This document shows positions 25,022 to 34,488 of a DNA stretch of 64,000 nt, in pieces. Positions within the stretch are counted from its first letter, which is position 1; every line of letters begins with the position of its first letter. A model generated the notes under the pieces. That model did not search any database and was not told the origin of the DNA. It saw nothing but the letters and a program-made list of their open reading frames with translations. The position numbers and the translations under genes were made by a program. This stretch comes from Loktanella gaetbuli (lineage in GTDB: Bacteria; Pseudomonadota; Alphaproteobacteria; Rhodobacterales; Rhodobacteraceae), in the NCBI RefSeq assembly GCF_020531945.1, contig NZ_JAJATZ010000003.1, positions 310,001 to 374,000 on the forward strand, read 5' to 3'.

Positions 25022-25456
25022 TCAGATGACATCCCGCAAAAACGCGGCATCGCCGTCATTTGCCAGCATCCCCAGCGCATCGGTGGGGCTGACCCAGACG
25101 GCGGTGTGGTTCGGCTCGACCGGATGGCTGATCCGCAGGGTGGGGCGCGCCACGTAGATATGACACAGCTTTTCCGCGTGGCGTTTGTATTCGGGCATCC
25201 AAGTGAACCTGCGAAACGCCCCCAGACGGCGGGGTTTGGCGATGCGCCAACCGGTTTCCTCGAACACCTCGCGGTGCAGCGCCTGAATGGGGGTCTCGCC
25301 CGGATCGATGCCGCCGCCGGGCAGTTGCAATTCGTTGTGCGGATCGCCCTGCCATGTCAGCAACAGCATCCCGTCACGCGGCAAAATCACATAGGCACCG
25401 GGGCGCAAACCATAGCGCACGTCATGTTTCGGGGGTGTCCCGTATCTGCGGATCAT
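25022..25456 (-). CDS. Nudix hydrolase
   Basis: 144 residues from the ATG at 25456 (MIRRYGTPPKHD). The Nudix box is complete: GGGIDPGETPIQALHREVFEETGW around residues 48-71, shown here as G-x5-E with REVFEETG. It will cleave a nucleoside diphosphate linked to another group; the substrate is unknown. It lies 82 bases upstream of argG in the same direction and diverges from hslO over 76 bases. Confidence 0.85.
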   Translation of the reverse strand: MIRRYGTPPKHDVRYGLRPGAYVILPRDGMLLLTWQGDPHNELQLPGGGIDPGETPIQALHREVFEETGWRIAKPRRLGAFRRFTWMPEYKRHAEKLCHIYVARPTLRISHPVEPNHTAVWVSPTDALGMLANDGDAAFLRDVI

Positions 25457-25532
25457 CGTCGCCCCCTTGGACCATTGCTTGCCGTCACTATATGGACCCG
25501 ATATGCCAATTCCGCACAAGTTAGGAAAGCCC

Positions 25533-26531
25533 ATGACCTTAGGCTCTCAGATCGCCTGGGACGACACCGTTCTGCCATTCACGCTGGATGCGTCCGACAT
25601 CCGGGGCCGCGTTGCGCGCCTGGACGGTGTTCTGGATGCGGTCCTGAAACAGCATGACTATCCTCCGGTCATCGAGGCACTGGTTGCCGAAATGGCCCTG
25701 CTGACCGCCTTGATCGGCCAGACCATGAAACTGGAATGGAAGCTGTCGCTACAGGTGCGGTCATCGGGTGCCGCGCGCCTGATCGCCACGGATTACTATG
25801 GCCCGACCGAGGACGGCGAACCGGCCCGGATGCGGGCCTACGCCGGATATGACGCCGATCTGCTGGATGCAGGTGCAGACCCGTTTTCGCAGGTTGGCGA
25901 CGGTTATTTCGCCATTCTGATCGACCAGGGCAGCGGCATGGCACCCTATCAGGGGATCACGCCCCTGACCGGCAGTAGCCTGTCCGCCTGCGCCGAGACT
26001 TACTTTGCTCAGTCCGAACAGATTCCGACGCGGTTCTCGCTGTCGTTCGGCCTGAACCAGAACGCAGGCCAGGGCGCGCGCTGGCGTGCCGGTGGCGTCA
26101 TGCTGCAACACATGCCCAAGGCGTCCCCCTTTGCCAGCGGTGAAGGCGGCAGCGGCGAGGGTGGTTTGCTGGCCGCAGAGGATATTCTGACGGATGATGA
26201 GGGCGAAAACTGGCGCCGTGCGAACCTGCTGCTGGACACGGTGGACGATCTGGAACTGATCGGGCCATCGGTTGCGCCTACGGACCTGCTGGTGCGTCTG
26301 TTTCACGAAGAGGCACCGCGCGTCTATGACGCCCAGCCCATCACCTTTGGTTGCACCTGTTCGGCTGATCGCGTCCGTCAAAGCCTGTCGATCTATTCGG
26401 CCAAGGACATCGGCACGATGACCACCGACGAAGGCATCGTTACCGCCGATTGCCAGTTTTGCGGCGCGCATTACGAATTCCAGCCCGATACGCTGGGGTT
26501 CGAGGCCGAAAAAACCGATGGCGACGCCTGA
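25533..26531 (+). CDS. hslO: Redox-regulated chaperone Hsp33
   Basis: Holdase switched on by oxidation, protecting proteins during oxidative and heat stress. The ATG at 25533 has AGGAAAG just upstream and gives 332 residues; upstream in-frame ATGs lack this. The C-terminal zinc switch is visible as CTC (in FGCTCSADRV) and CQFC about 38 residues later, matching the CxC...CxxC pattern. First gene of a compact run: it overlaps nudL by 14 bases. Confidence 0.92.
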   Translation: MTLGSQIAWDDTVLPFTLDASDIRGRVARLDGVLDAVLKQHDYPPVIEALVAEMALLTALIGQTMKLEWKLSLQVRSSGAARLIATDYYGPTEDGEPARMRAYAGYDADLLDAGADPFSQVGDGYFAILIDQGSGMAPYQGITPLTGSSLSACAETYFAQSEQIPTRFSLSFGLNQNAGQGARWRAGGVMLQHMPKASPFASGEGGSGEGGLLAAEDILTDDEGENWRRANLLLDTVDDLELIGPSVAPTDLLVRLFHEEAPRVYDAQPITFGCTCSADRVRQSLSIYSAKDIGTMTTDEGIVTADCQFCGAHYEFQPDTLGFEAEKTDGDA

Positions 26532-27114
26532 TCTGGAATCCCGTCTGCTGGGTGCGCTGGCCCGTCCGGGCCGGCCATCCACTGATTATGACCTGAACCC
26601 CGACGTGATGCGACCGGCGAGCCGCACATTGCGACCGGCTGCCGTGCTAATCGCCGTGCGGCCGGCCAGTGGGACCGTAATCCTTACGAAACGGTCTGCT
26701 GCCTTGCGCCACCATCCGGGGCAGATTGCCTTTCCGGGTGGCAAGCTGGATGCAGGCGACGCTGACGCAATCGCCGCCGCCCTGCGCGAGGCAGAGGAAG
26801 AGGTCGGTCTGCCCCGGTCTGCCGTACGTGTGCTGGGTGCCTTGCCCAGCCACGAGACGGTGACCGGTTTTGACATGACCCCTGTGATCGGGATGATCGA
26901 CAGGGATTTCACCCCGCGTCCCGAGGCGGGCGAAGTATCCGAAGTGTTCGAGGTGCCATTGGCCCATGTGACAGACCCCGCCCGTTTCCTGGTCCAAAGC
27001 CGCCGTTGGCAAGGCAGCAGGCGGCATTACTATACCGTACCCTACGGCCCCTATTACATCTGGGGGGCCACGGGCCGGATCCTGCGCGCGCTGGCTGACC
27101 GGATGGCAGTATGA
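26518..27114 (+). CDS. CoA pyrophosphatase-type Nudix hydrolase (NudL-like)
   Basis: 198 residues. The segment HHPGQIAFPGGKLDAGD directly before the Nudix helix (ALREAEEEVGL) is the extended motif of the NudL/CoA-diphosphatase group, which splits CoA to 4'-phosphopantetheine and 3',5'-ADP. It overlaps hslO at the start and cca at the end (ATGA), so translation is probably coupled. Confidence 0.85.
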   Translation: MATPDLESRLLGALARPGRPSTDYDLNPDVMRPASRTLRPAAVLIAVRPASGTVILTKRSAALRHHPGQIAFPGGKLDAGDADAIAAALREAEEEVGLPRSAVRVLGALPSHETVTGFDMTPVIGMIDRDFTPRPEAGEVSEVFEVPLAHVTDPARFLVQSRRWQGSRRHYYTVPYGPYYIWGATGRILRALADRMAV

Positions 27115-28256
27115 CCCGGTTGAATGCCCCCTGGCTGACGACGCCCGCATCGGTTGCGGTCTGCACCATGCTGACAGAGGCAGGCCATCAGGCGTGGTTC
27201 GTCGGCGGTTGCGTGCGCAACGCGTTGATCGGCGCACCGGTCAGTGATCTGGACCTGACGACGGATGCCCGTCCTGACCGGGTGATGGCGCTGGCGCAGG
27301 CAGCGGGGCTAAAGGTCGTGCCGACCGGGATCGACCACGGCACCGTCACGGTGATTGCGGATGGCGCACCCTACGAGATCACGACGTTTCGCCGCGACAT
27401 CGACACGGACGGGCGGCACGCCACCGTCGCCTACACCGATGATCTGTCTCAGGATGCCCGCCGCCGGGATTTCACGATGAATGCGCTCTATGCAGGCGCG
27501 GACGGCAGAATCGCCGATCCATTGGGCGGTGTGCCGGATGCCCTGGCCGGGCGGGTGCGGTTCGTTGGTGATCCCGTGCTGCGCATCCGCGAGGATTACC
27601 TGCGTATCATGCGGTTTTTCCGGTTCTTTGCCTGGTATGGCGACCCGGCGCTGGGCATCGACGCCGATGGTCTGGCGGCCTGCGCGATGAATGCCGACGG
27701 ATTGGATGGCCTGTCCGCCGAACGGGTCACGCAGGAACTGCTCAAGCTGCTGGCAGCGCCCGATCCGGCACCCGCTTTCGCCAGCATGGCCGCCTGTGGC
27801 GCGCTGATGCGGGTGTTGACCGGGGCCGCTGCCGATGTGTTGACCGTGCTGGTGCATGTGGAACAACGCGCGGGTCTGGCACCCGATCCAATGCGACGCC
27901 TCGCGGCGCTGGGCGGATCGCTGGACCGGCTACGGCTGAGCAAGGCACAGGCCGCGATGATCCACACGCTGCGCGCCGACCAGGCAAGCCCGGCGGAAAT
28001 GGGATATCGACACGGCGCGGCTATCGCGATCGACAAACTGGCGATCCTTGCCGCGACCATGGGGCAGGAAATCGACCCCAAAGCAGTGCAAAGCGCCCGT
28101 TTTGGCGCGGATCAGATCCTGCCGGTCAGTGCCGCCGATTTCATGCCTGCCGTGCAGGGACCTGCGTTGGGACAGGCCCTGAAACAGGCCGAATCACGCT
28201 GGATCGCGTCCGGTTTCACACTGACACGTGACGACCTGCTACGCGGTGCCACTTGA
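27111..28256 (+). CDS. cca: CCA-adding tRNA nucleotidyltransferase / poly(A) polymerase family
   Basis: Adds or repairs the 3'-CCA end of tRNA. 381 residues of class II type: FVGGCVRNALIG (29-40) and the metal-binding Asp pair in SDLDLTTDA, then the RRRDFTMNALY motif, and ADPLGG-type RNA-binding neck. Since I see only one such gene in the window, a CCA enzyme is likelier than a poly(A) polymerase. It overlaps nudL by 4 bases; the ABC exporter gene starts 57 bases later. Confidence 0.87.
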   Translation: MTRLNAPWLTTPASVAVCTMLTEAGHQAWFVGGCVRNALIGAPVSDLDLTTDARPDRVMALAQAAGLKVVPTGIDHGTVTVIADGAPYEITTFRRDIDTDGRHATVAYTDDLSQDARRRDFTMNALYAGADGRIADPLGGVPDALAGRVRFVGDPVLRIREDYLRIMRFFRFFAWYGDPALGIDADGLAACAMNADGLDGLSAERVTQELLKLLAAPDPAPAFASMAACGALMRVLTGAAADVLTVLVHVEQRAGLAPDPMRRLAALGGSLDRLRLSKAQAAMIHTLRADQASPAEMGYRHGAAIAIDKLAILAATMGQEIDPKAVQSARFGADQILPVSAADFMPAVQGPALGQALKQAESRWIASGFTLTRDDLLRGAT

Positions 28257-28313
28257 AACCCCGGACAAAGGGGCAGACACCGAGGGCCTAATCACATCTC
28301 AGGTCTGTCTTTC

Positions 28314-30146
28314 GTGTTTCGTTTCTTTGAACGTCTTGTCGATCCCTATGTTGCCTACACGGAAACGGATACGCCGCCGCAGCGGCTGATCCCGTTTCTG
28401 CGCGACTACGCGCGACCGTTTCGGCGGATGTTCGCGGTCACTGCCGTGCTGGCGGCTGCGGTCGCCGCGGTCGAGGTCTGGTTGATCTATTACCTGGGGC
28501 GGCTGGTCGATCTGCTGGACACGGGGCGCGCGGCATTCTGGGACAACCACGGGATCGAACTGATCGTCGTGGCCCTGTTCATTCTGGTCCTGCGCCCCAT
28601 CGTGCAGGGCGCACAGGTGGCGTTGCTGAACAACACGATCCTGCCGAATTTCACCACGCTGGTCCGCTGGCGGGCGCACCGGCAGGTGCTGCGCCAGTCC
28701 GTCGGCTGGTTCGAGGACGATTTTGCAGGGCGCATCGCGAACCGGATCATGCAGACGCCACCCGCCGCGGGCGAGGCGATCTTTCAGGTGTTCGACGCGA
28801 TTGCCTTTGCGCTGGCCTATCTGATCGGTGCGGTGATCCTGCTGGGCAACAGCGACGCGCGGCTGATCCTGCCGATGATGCTGTGGCTGGTGCCCTATCT
28901 GTTGCTGCTGCAATGGACGATCCGCCGCATCGGGCCTGCGTCCAAGGCTGCGTCCGATGCGCGTTCGGTGGTCACGGGCCGTGTCGTGGACAGCTACACC
29001 AACATCCACTCGGTCAAGATGTTTGCCCATCACGACAAGGAAGTGGCCTACGCCCGCGACGCGATCGAGGGCGCGCGCACCACGTTCCAGCGTGAAATGC
29101 GACTCTATTCCATCATGGACATCGCGCTGCTGGTGCTGAACGGCGGGCTGATCGTCGGCGTCGTCGGCTATGCGCTGTTTTTGTGGCTGAACGGGCTGGC
29201 CAGTGCCGGCGTTGTCGCGGCTGCCACCGCGCTGACATTGCGCCTGAACGGCATGAGCGGATGGATCATGTGGGCGGTCTCGACATTGTTCCAGAACCTT
29301 GGCGTCGTGGCCGAGGGGTTGGAAACCATCGGCCAGCGCACGCGGCTGGTCGACAGCCCCGATGCCAAACCGCTGGTGATGACCGCAGGTGCATTGCAGA
29401 TCACAGGGCTGAGCCATCACTATGGCCGGGGCGGCGGCGGTCTGGACCAGATCGACCTGACGATTCCGGCGGGGCAAAAGGTCGGCCTCGTTGGCGCGTC
29501 CGGGGCCGGAAAATCGAGCCTGATCAAACTGCTGTTGCGTTTTTATGACGCAGAACAGGGTCGGATCGAGATTGACGGACAGGACATTCGCCACGTCACG
29601 CAAGACAGTCTGCGGCGTGCCATCGGAATGGTGCAGCAAGACAGCTCTCTCTTGCACCGGTCCGTGCGGGACAACATCCTGTATGGCAGGCCCGATGCGG
29701 ACGAGGACGCGATGATTGCCGCAGCCCGGCAGGCCGCTGCGCATGATTTCATCCTGACGCTCGAGGACAGCGAGGGGCGGCGTGGTTACGACGCACTGGT
29801 GGGTGAACGCGGGGTCAAATTGTCAGGCGGGCAAAGGCAACGTATCGCCCTGGCCCGCGTCATTCTCAAGGATGCACCAATCCTGGTGCTGGACGAAGCC
29901 ACCAGCGCGCTAGATTCAGAGGTCGAGGCGGCGATCCAGTCCGCATTGGTCACGATGATGGATGGCAAGACGGTGATTGCCGTCGCGCACCGCCTGTCGA
30001 CCATCGCGCGCATGGACCGGATCATCGTCATGGAAAACGGGCGCATCGTCGAGGACGGCACGCACGACAGCCTGCTTGCGCAGCAAGGGCGCTATGCCCA
30101 GTTCTGGGCGCGTCAGTCAGGCGGATTTTTAGGGGACGACGGATGA
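28314..30146 (+). CDS. ABC exporter half-transporter 1 (fused membrane and ATPase domains)
   Basis: 610 residues starting at GTG 28314. The N-terminal half holds about six transmembrane helices; the C-terminal half is an ATPase with Walker A GASGAGKSS, signature LSGGQRQRIALAR and Walker B ILVLDEATSALD followed by the H-loop AHRLST. MsbA/multidrug-like. It overlaps the next, equally long gene by 4 bases, so the two very likely form a heterodimer. All ATPase motifs look intact in both. The substrate is unknown. Confidence 0.9.
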   Translation: MFRFFERLVDPYVAYTETDTPPQRLIPFLRDYARPFRRMFAVTAVLAAAVAAVEVWLIYYLGRLVDLLDTGRAAFWDNHGIELIVVALFILVLRPIVQGAQVALLNNTILPNFTTLVRWRAHRQVLRQSVGWFEDDFAGRIANRIMQTPPAAGEAIFQVFDAIAFALAYLIGAVILLGNSDARLILPMMLWLVPYLLLLQWTIRRIGPASKAASDARSVVTGRVVDSYTNIHSVKMFAHHDKEVAYARDAIEGARTTFQREMRLYSIMDIALLVLNGGLIVGVVGYALFLWLNGLASAGVVAAATALTLRLNGMSGWIMWAVSTLFQNLGVVAEGLETIGQRTRLVDSPDAKPLVMTAGALQITGLSHHYGRGGGGLDQIDLTIPAGQKVGLVGASGAGKSSLIKLLLRFYDAEQGRIEIDGQDIRHVTQDSLRRAIGMVQQDSSLLHRSVRDNILYGRPDADEDAMIAAARQAAAHDFILTLEDSEGRRGYDALVGERGVKLSGGQRQRIALARVILKDAPILVLDEATSALDSEVEAAIQSALVTMMDGKTVIAVAHRLSTIARMDRIIVMENGRIVEDGTHDSLLAQQGRYAQFWARQSGGFLGDDG

Positions 30147-31975
30147 AACCCGAAACGATGATCGACGCCTTTGCCCCGGCAGAGGGACCGCCACCGGATT
30201 CACTGGCCGCATTCCTGCGCTGGGCGTTGGCAGGCAGTGGGCGTGCACTGGGTCTGGGATCGTTGCTGTCCATCGCGGCTGGCGCGCTCGAGGTGATCTC
30301 CGCGCTGATTCTTGGCCGGGTGATCGACCGGGCGCTTGCAGCGGACGCGGATGGGTTTTTTGCCAGCAACGTCTGGTTGTTGGCTGCTGTCGTGGCGTTT
30401 TTCATCCTCGCGCGGCCGATCACGCTGGGGCTGTCGGCGCTGTTGAACGTCGTGGTGATGGGGCCGGGCATCTATACGCTGGTGCTGTCGCGGTTGCACC
30501 GGCACACGCTGGGACAGGCGGTCAGTTTCTTTGACAACGATTTTGCAGGTCGGATCAGCCAAAAACAGATGCAGGCGGCGCGGGCGACGACCGACACGGC
30601 TGTCGATTTCGTGCAAACGGTGGTCTACGCGCTGGCCTCGGTCGTGGGGTCCGTGCTGCTACTGACCGGCATTGATATGTGGTCAGCCCTGTTGCTGGCC
30701 GTCTGGCTGGTTGCCTATATCGCGCTGATCCGGGGGTTCATGCCGAAAATCCGCGCCACGTCCAAGGCGCGGGCCGGCACGCGGGCGATGGTCAGCGGGC
30801 AGGTCGTCGACACGATCACAAACATCAAGACGGTCAAGCTGTTTGCCCATGCCGACCACGAGGACCGGGCCGCCATCGGCGCGATGGAAAAATTCCGCGT
30901 GGCGGGGCTCGCCTATGGGTGGGTGAACGTGTGGTTTCGCCTGTTCCTGATGGCGCTGGCGGGCACGCTGCCGGTCCTTCTCGTCGGGATCACGCTGCTT
31001 CTGTGGACCAATGGTGCGGCCACCGCCGGTGACATCGCGATTGCAGGCACCATCGGATTGCGGCTGTCGCAGATGACGGGGTGGGTCAGTTTCACTCTGA
31101 TGCAGATGTACGGCAACGTGGGCGAAATCGAGGACGCGATCCAGACGCTGTCGCCACCCCATGCCCTGACCGATGCCCCTGATGCCGCAGCACTGGCGCT
31201 GACGGATGGTGCGGTCACGCTGGACGGTGTGACGTTTACCTATGGCGGTGGGCAGGGCGGTCTGCGCGACGTAACCCTGCACGTCGGCGGGGGCGAAAAA
31301 CTGGGGATCGTCGGTGCATCCGGCGCGGGGAAATCCACGCTCGTTGCCTTGTTGCTGCGGCTCTATGACCCGGAAAAGGGGCGGATTCTGATCGACGGTC
31401 AGGATTTGCGGGACGTCACACAAGAAAGCCTGCGGCGCGAGATCGGGATGGTCACGCAGGAAACGTCGATGTTCAACCGCTCTGCACGCGACAACATCCG
31501 CTACGGCAATCCCGATGCGGACGATGCAGCCCTGACAGCCGCCGCCGACCGGGCCGAGGCATCCAGTTTCATTCCGGGTTTGCGTGATCATGCCGGACGC
31601 ACCGGGTTCGACGCCTATCTGGGCGAACGCGGCGTGAAACTGTCGGGCGGCCAGCGGCAGCGCATCGCGATTGCCCGCGCGATCCTCAAGGATGCGCCGA
31701 TCCTTATCCTGGACGAGGCAACCAGTGCGCTGGACTCCGAGGTCGAGGCGTCGATTCAAACCGCACTCGATCAGGTGATGGACGGCAAGACGGTCATCGC
31801 CATTGCACACCGGCTGTCCACGCTGCGCCAGATGGACCGGATCATCGTGCTGGAAGAGGGACGTATCGTCGAAGAAGGCACCCATGACAGCCTGCTGGCG
31901 CAAAATGGGCTTTACGCGCGCTACTGGAATAGGCAATCGGGGGGCTTCTTGACGCTACAGGACGCCGCTGAATGA
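30143..31975 (+). CDS. ABC exporter half-transporter 2 (fused membrane and ATPase domains)
   Basis: 610 residues, same architecture as the preceding gene: six predicted helices, then Walker A GASGAGKST, LSGGQRQRIAIAR, ILILDEATSALD and AHRLST. It differs most in the N-terminal 60 residues. It overlaps both neighbours by 4 bases. The ABC pair lies between tRNA (cca) and rRNA/tRNA (methyltransferase) genes; whether this reflects function or only operon packing is unclear. Confidence 0.9.
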   Translation: MKPETMIDAFAPAEGPPPDSLAAFLRWALAGSGRALGLGSLLSIAAGALEVISALILGRVIDRALAADADGFFASNVWLLAAVVAFFILARPITLGLSALLNVVVMGPGIYTLVLSRLHRHTLGQAVSFFDNDFAGRISQKQMQAARATTDTAVDFVQTVVYALASVVGSVLLLTGIDMWSALLLAVWLVAYIALIRGFMPKIRATSKARAGTRAMVSGQVVDTITNIKTVKLFAHADHEDRAAIGAMEKFRVAGLAYGWVNVWFRLFLMALAGTLPVLLVGITLLLWTNGAATAGDIAIAGTIGLRLSQMTGWVSFTLMQMYGNVGEIEDAIQTLSPPHALTDAPDAAALALTDGAVTLDGVTFTYGGGQGGLRDVTLHVGGGEKLGIVGASGAGKSTLVALLLRLYDPEKGRILIDGQDLRDVTQESLRREIGMVTQETSMFNRSARDNIRYGNPDADDAALTAAADRAEASSFIPGLRDHAGRTGFDAYLGERGVKLSGGQRQRIAIARAILKDAPILILDEATSALDSEVEASIQTALDQVMDGKTVIAIAHRLSTLRQMDRIIVLEEGRIVEEGTHDSLLAQNGLYARYWNRQSGGFLTLQDAAE

Positions 31976-33168
31976 AAATCACCGCGATGACGCATCTGGG
32001 ACTGGGCCGCACCGAGGATGGCACGCTGATCCCGCGCACCCTGCCGGGCGAGGACGTGGCCCTGCGCGACGATGGATCGGCGCAGATCATGACACCGTCG
32101 GTCGATCGGGTCGCACCGCCCTGCCGTCATTTTAAAACCTGTGGCGGTTGTGCGTTGCAGCATGCCTCTGATGCCTATGTGGCTGGTTTCAAACAGGGGA
32201 TCGTCGAACGGGCCCTGTCCGCGCATGGCCTGACACCGCCGTTTCGCACCTTGCACACCTCTCCACCGCAATCGCGCAGGCGTGCTAAATTTGCCGGTCG
32301 CCGTACGAAGAAGGGGGCGATGGTCGGGTTTCACGCACGTGCATCCGATGTTCTGGTGGCGGTGCCCGATTGCCAACTGGTCACGCCCGCGCTGTCTGCC
32401 GCGATCCCGATGCTGGAAGCGTTGACCGTCTTGGCCGCGTCCCGCCGGGGCGAGGTCGCGCTGACCGTTACCGAGAGCCTGAACGGGCTGGATGTGCTGA
32501 TCGGCACCGACCAGCCACTGACCGACCAGTTGCGCCTCGACCTTGCGGTTTTTGCGCAGAACAGCGGGTTGGCACGGCTGACGTGGAACGATGAAACCTT
32601 GGTGACGATCCAGTCCCCGGCGCAGTCCTTTGGCCCGGTGCAGGTCACGCCGCCGCCGGGGTCATTCCTGCAAGCCACAGCTGATGGCGAGGGTGCCCTG
32701 CGCGACGCGGTTCAGGAGATCCTGCAAGGCGCTGATCGCATTGTTGATCTGTTTGCCGGTTGCGGGACGTTTGCGCTGGCCCTCGCCACGCAGGCAGAGG
32801 TGCTGGCCGTCGAGAGCGAGCCCGAGATGCTGGCCGCACTGGATCGGGGCTGGCGCAGTGCGCGCGGGTTGAAACGGGTCACCACGCTGACACGCGACCT
32901 GTTCCGCCGTCCGCTTGAACCCGACGAATTCAACGGGTTTGATGCCGTTGTCATCGACCCGCCGCGTGCAGGCGCTGCCGCACAGGTGGCCACGATTGCG
33001 GCCAGCGGGATCAACCGGGTGGCGATGGTATCGTGCAACCCCGTCACCTTTGGGCGGGATGTCGCCACATTGGTCGCTGCGGGATTTGTCGTTGACTGGG
33101 TTCAGGTTGTGGACCAGTTCCGCTGGTCACCTCACGCAGAAGTGGTGGCGCAACTGACACGCGGGTGA
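31972..33168 (+). CDS. RNA 5-methyluridine methyltransferase, RlmD/TrmA family
   Basis: 398 residues. The iron-sulfur motif is C51-x5-C57-G-G-C60 with a further Cys134 in VPDCQ; SAM-binding DLFAGCGTF is at 259-267 and the catalytic Cys355 lies in VSCNPVTF. The fold matches enzymes that methylate uridine at C5 in 23S rRNA or tRNA; which site is modified cannot be told. The N-terminal TRAM domain is shortened compared with RlmD of E. coli. Last gene of the run starting at hslO. Confidence 0.88.
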   Translation: MKITAMTHLGLGRTEDGTLIPRTLPGEDVALRDDGSAQIMTPSVDRVAPPCRHFKTCGGCALQHASDAYVAGFKQGIVERALSAHGLTPPFRTLHTSPPQSRRRAKFAGRRTKKGAMVGFHARASDVLVAVPDCQLVTPALSAAIPMLEALTVLAASRRGEVALTVTESLNGLDVLIGTDQPLTDQLRLDLAVFAQNSGLARLTWNDETLVTIQSPAQSFGPVQVTPPPGSFLQATADGEGALRDAVQEILQGADRIVDLFAGCGTFALALATQAEVLAVESEPEMLAALDRGWRSARGLKRVTTLTRDLFRRPLEPDEFNGFDAVVIDPPRAGAAAQVATIAASGINRVAMVSCNPVTFGRDVATLVAAGFVVDWVQVVDQFRWSPHAEVVAQLTRG

Positions 33169-33255
33169 TGTTGCACCGCTTGTCCGCTAGCGCAGGTTCG
33201 CGCGCTGTCGTAGATTGCGGGTGACCGGCGCAGACCGGACCTGTGGGGACGAGCC

Positions 33256-33759
33256 ATGAACCTGACACGACGTTTCGCCATTTTCGGGGCATTGGGCGCG
33301 TTTCTCGCTGCATGTGCCGGTAAACCAGCGCGTTTTCTGACCTACAACGGTCCCGAGGTGACACGCGTTCAGGTGTTCAAGGGCCAGCGCATTCTGCAAT
33401 TGCTGCACAACAACCAGTTGTTGAAGCAATACGAAATGGAAATGGGGTTCGCCCCCGAAGGTCACAAGGTCGTCGAAGGTGACGGTCGCACGCCCGAAGG
33501 CGCCTATCGTATCAATCGCCGCAACCCCAACAGCCGGTTTCACCTGTCACTGGGCATTTCCTACCCGAATTCGCGCGATATCGCGGTGGCACGTGCCATG
33601 GGTAAATCACCGGGCGGCGATATCTTTATCCACGGCACGCCAGAAATGTATATCGGACAGCCCGACTGGACCTGGGGCTGTATCGCCGTCACCAATCCCG
33701 AGATTGAAGAAATCTATGCCATGGTGCGCGACGGCACGCCGATCTTTATCTACCCTTAG
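33256..33759 (+). CDS. Lipoprotein L,D-transpeptidase (YkuD/YafK type)
   Basis: 167 residues, exported: a lipobox LAAC places the lipid anchor on Cys20. The catalytic domain shows His126 in IHGTPEM and Cys142 in WTWGCIAV. The TxGCIAV form is that of YafK-like members (COG3034 type), one of which, E. coli DpaA, cuts the peptidoglycan-lipoprotein bond, so cleavage rather than cross-linking is possible. Its TAG stop shares bases with the opposing CAP lipoprotein stop. Confidence 0.87.
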   Translation: MNLTRRFAIFGALGAFLAACAGKPARFLTYNGPEVTRVQVFKGQRILQLLHNNQLLKQYEMEMGFAPEGHKVVEGDGRTPEGAYRINRRNPNSRFHLSLGISYPNSRDIAVARAMGKSPGGDIFIHGTPEMYIGQPDWTWGCIAVTNPEIEEIYAMVRDGTPIFIYP

Positions 33760-34328
33760 CGCGTGATCGCGGGGGTGAACCCTGCGACACTGGCGATTGG
33801 TGCCTGTGCGAACGGGTCGCTACCCATGTTCATCGTCCACCACAGCTTGCCGTTTGCCTCTTGGGACCAAGCAAGGCCCATGCGCCGCGCGGCCGGGTCC
33901 AGCACGACACGGCGCGTGTCTTCTTGCTTCATCCAGGCGGCGAGGGTTTCCAGCTCTGTTTCGTAGGATTCAGCGATGTTTTCGCCCAGAATCCGACCTC
34001 GGAATCCTGCGATGCGTGCCCGGTCCAGCGGTGACGATCCGTCAGATCCGAACAACCAGGGACGGTTCTGGGCCTGCATGTCGCGGGCATGGGTGGCAGC
34101 CGCGGCGGTCAGCTGCGGGTCCAGCTCCACCGATGGTACGCCGGCAGCGCGACGCAGGGTATTCACACTGTCCAGCATGCGAAACTGGATGTCATCCTCG
34201 TCGCCAGGCTGAATGTTGTAGACCTGCGGCAGCGGCAGGCCGTCAGGGCCGATCCGGCCACGCGGTGCGCGTGCGCAGGCAGTCAGTGAGACGGTGGCCA
34301 GACCAGTCAGAACAAGGCGTCGATGCAT
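33756..34328 (-). CDS. CAP-domain (SCP/PR-1) lipoprotein
   Basis: 190 residues from ATG 34328; the open frame upstream is longer but the lipoprotein signal MHRRLVLTGLATVSLTAC with Cys18 decides the start. The CAP fold is seen in NTLRRAAGVPSVELDPQL, THARDM, LGENIAES and the final MGLAWSQEANGKLWWTM. Bacterial CAP proteins are exported and of uncertain activity. It lies between two L,D-transpeptidase genes and diverges from the second over 160 bases, suggesting a cell-wall role (inference). Confidence 0.88.
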   Translation of the reverse strand: MHRRLVLTGLATVSLTACARAPRGRIGPDGLPLPQVYNIQPGDEDDIQFRMLDSVNTLRRAAGVPSVELDPQLTAAAATHARDMQAQNRPWLFGSDGSSPLDRARIAGFRGRILGENIAESYETELETLAAWMKQEDTRRVVLDPAARRMGLAWSQEANGKLWWTMNMGSDPFAQAPIASVAGFTPAITR

Positions 34329-34488
34329 CAGGTGATCCTTCAAATTCAGCTCTGTGTTACGCGAGCTTGCGATGCTAATCAAACACGCTTCGGCAAGGCT
34401 TTGCCCAATGCACGCAAGTTTGAATTGTCCGCTGGATACGCCCCGCCTATCCGTTGCAAAAGCAAAATAAGAAGCTGAGGTGGATTTG

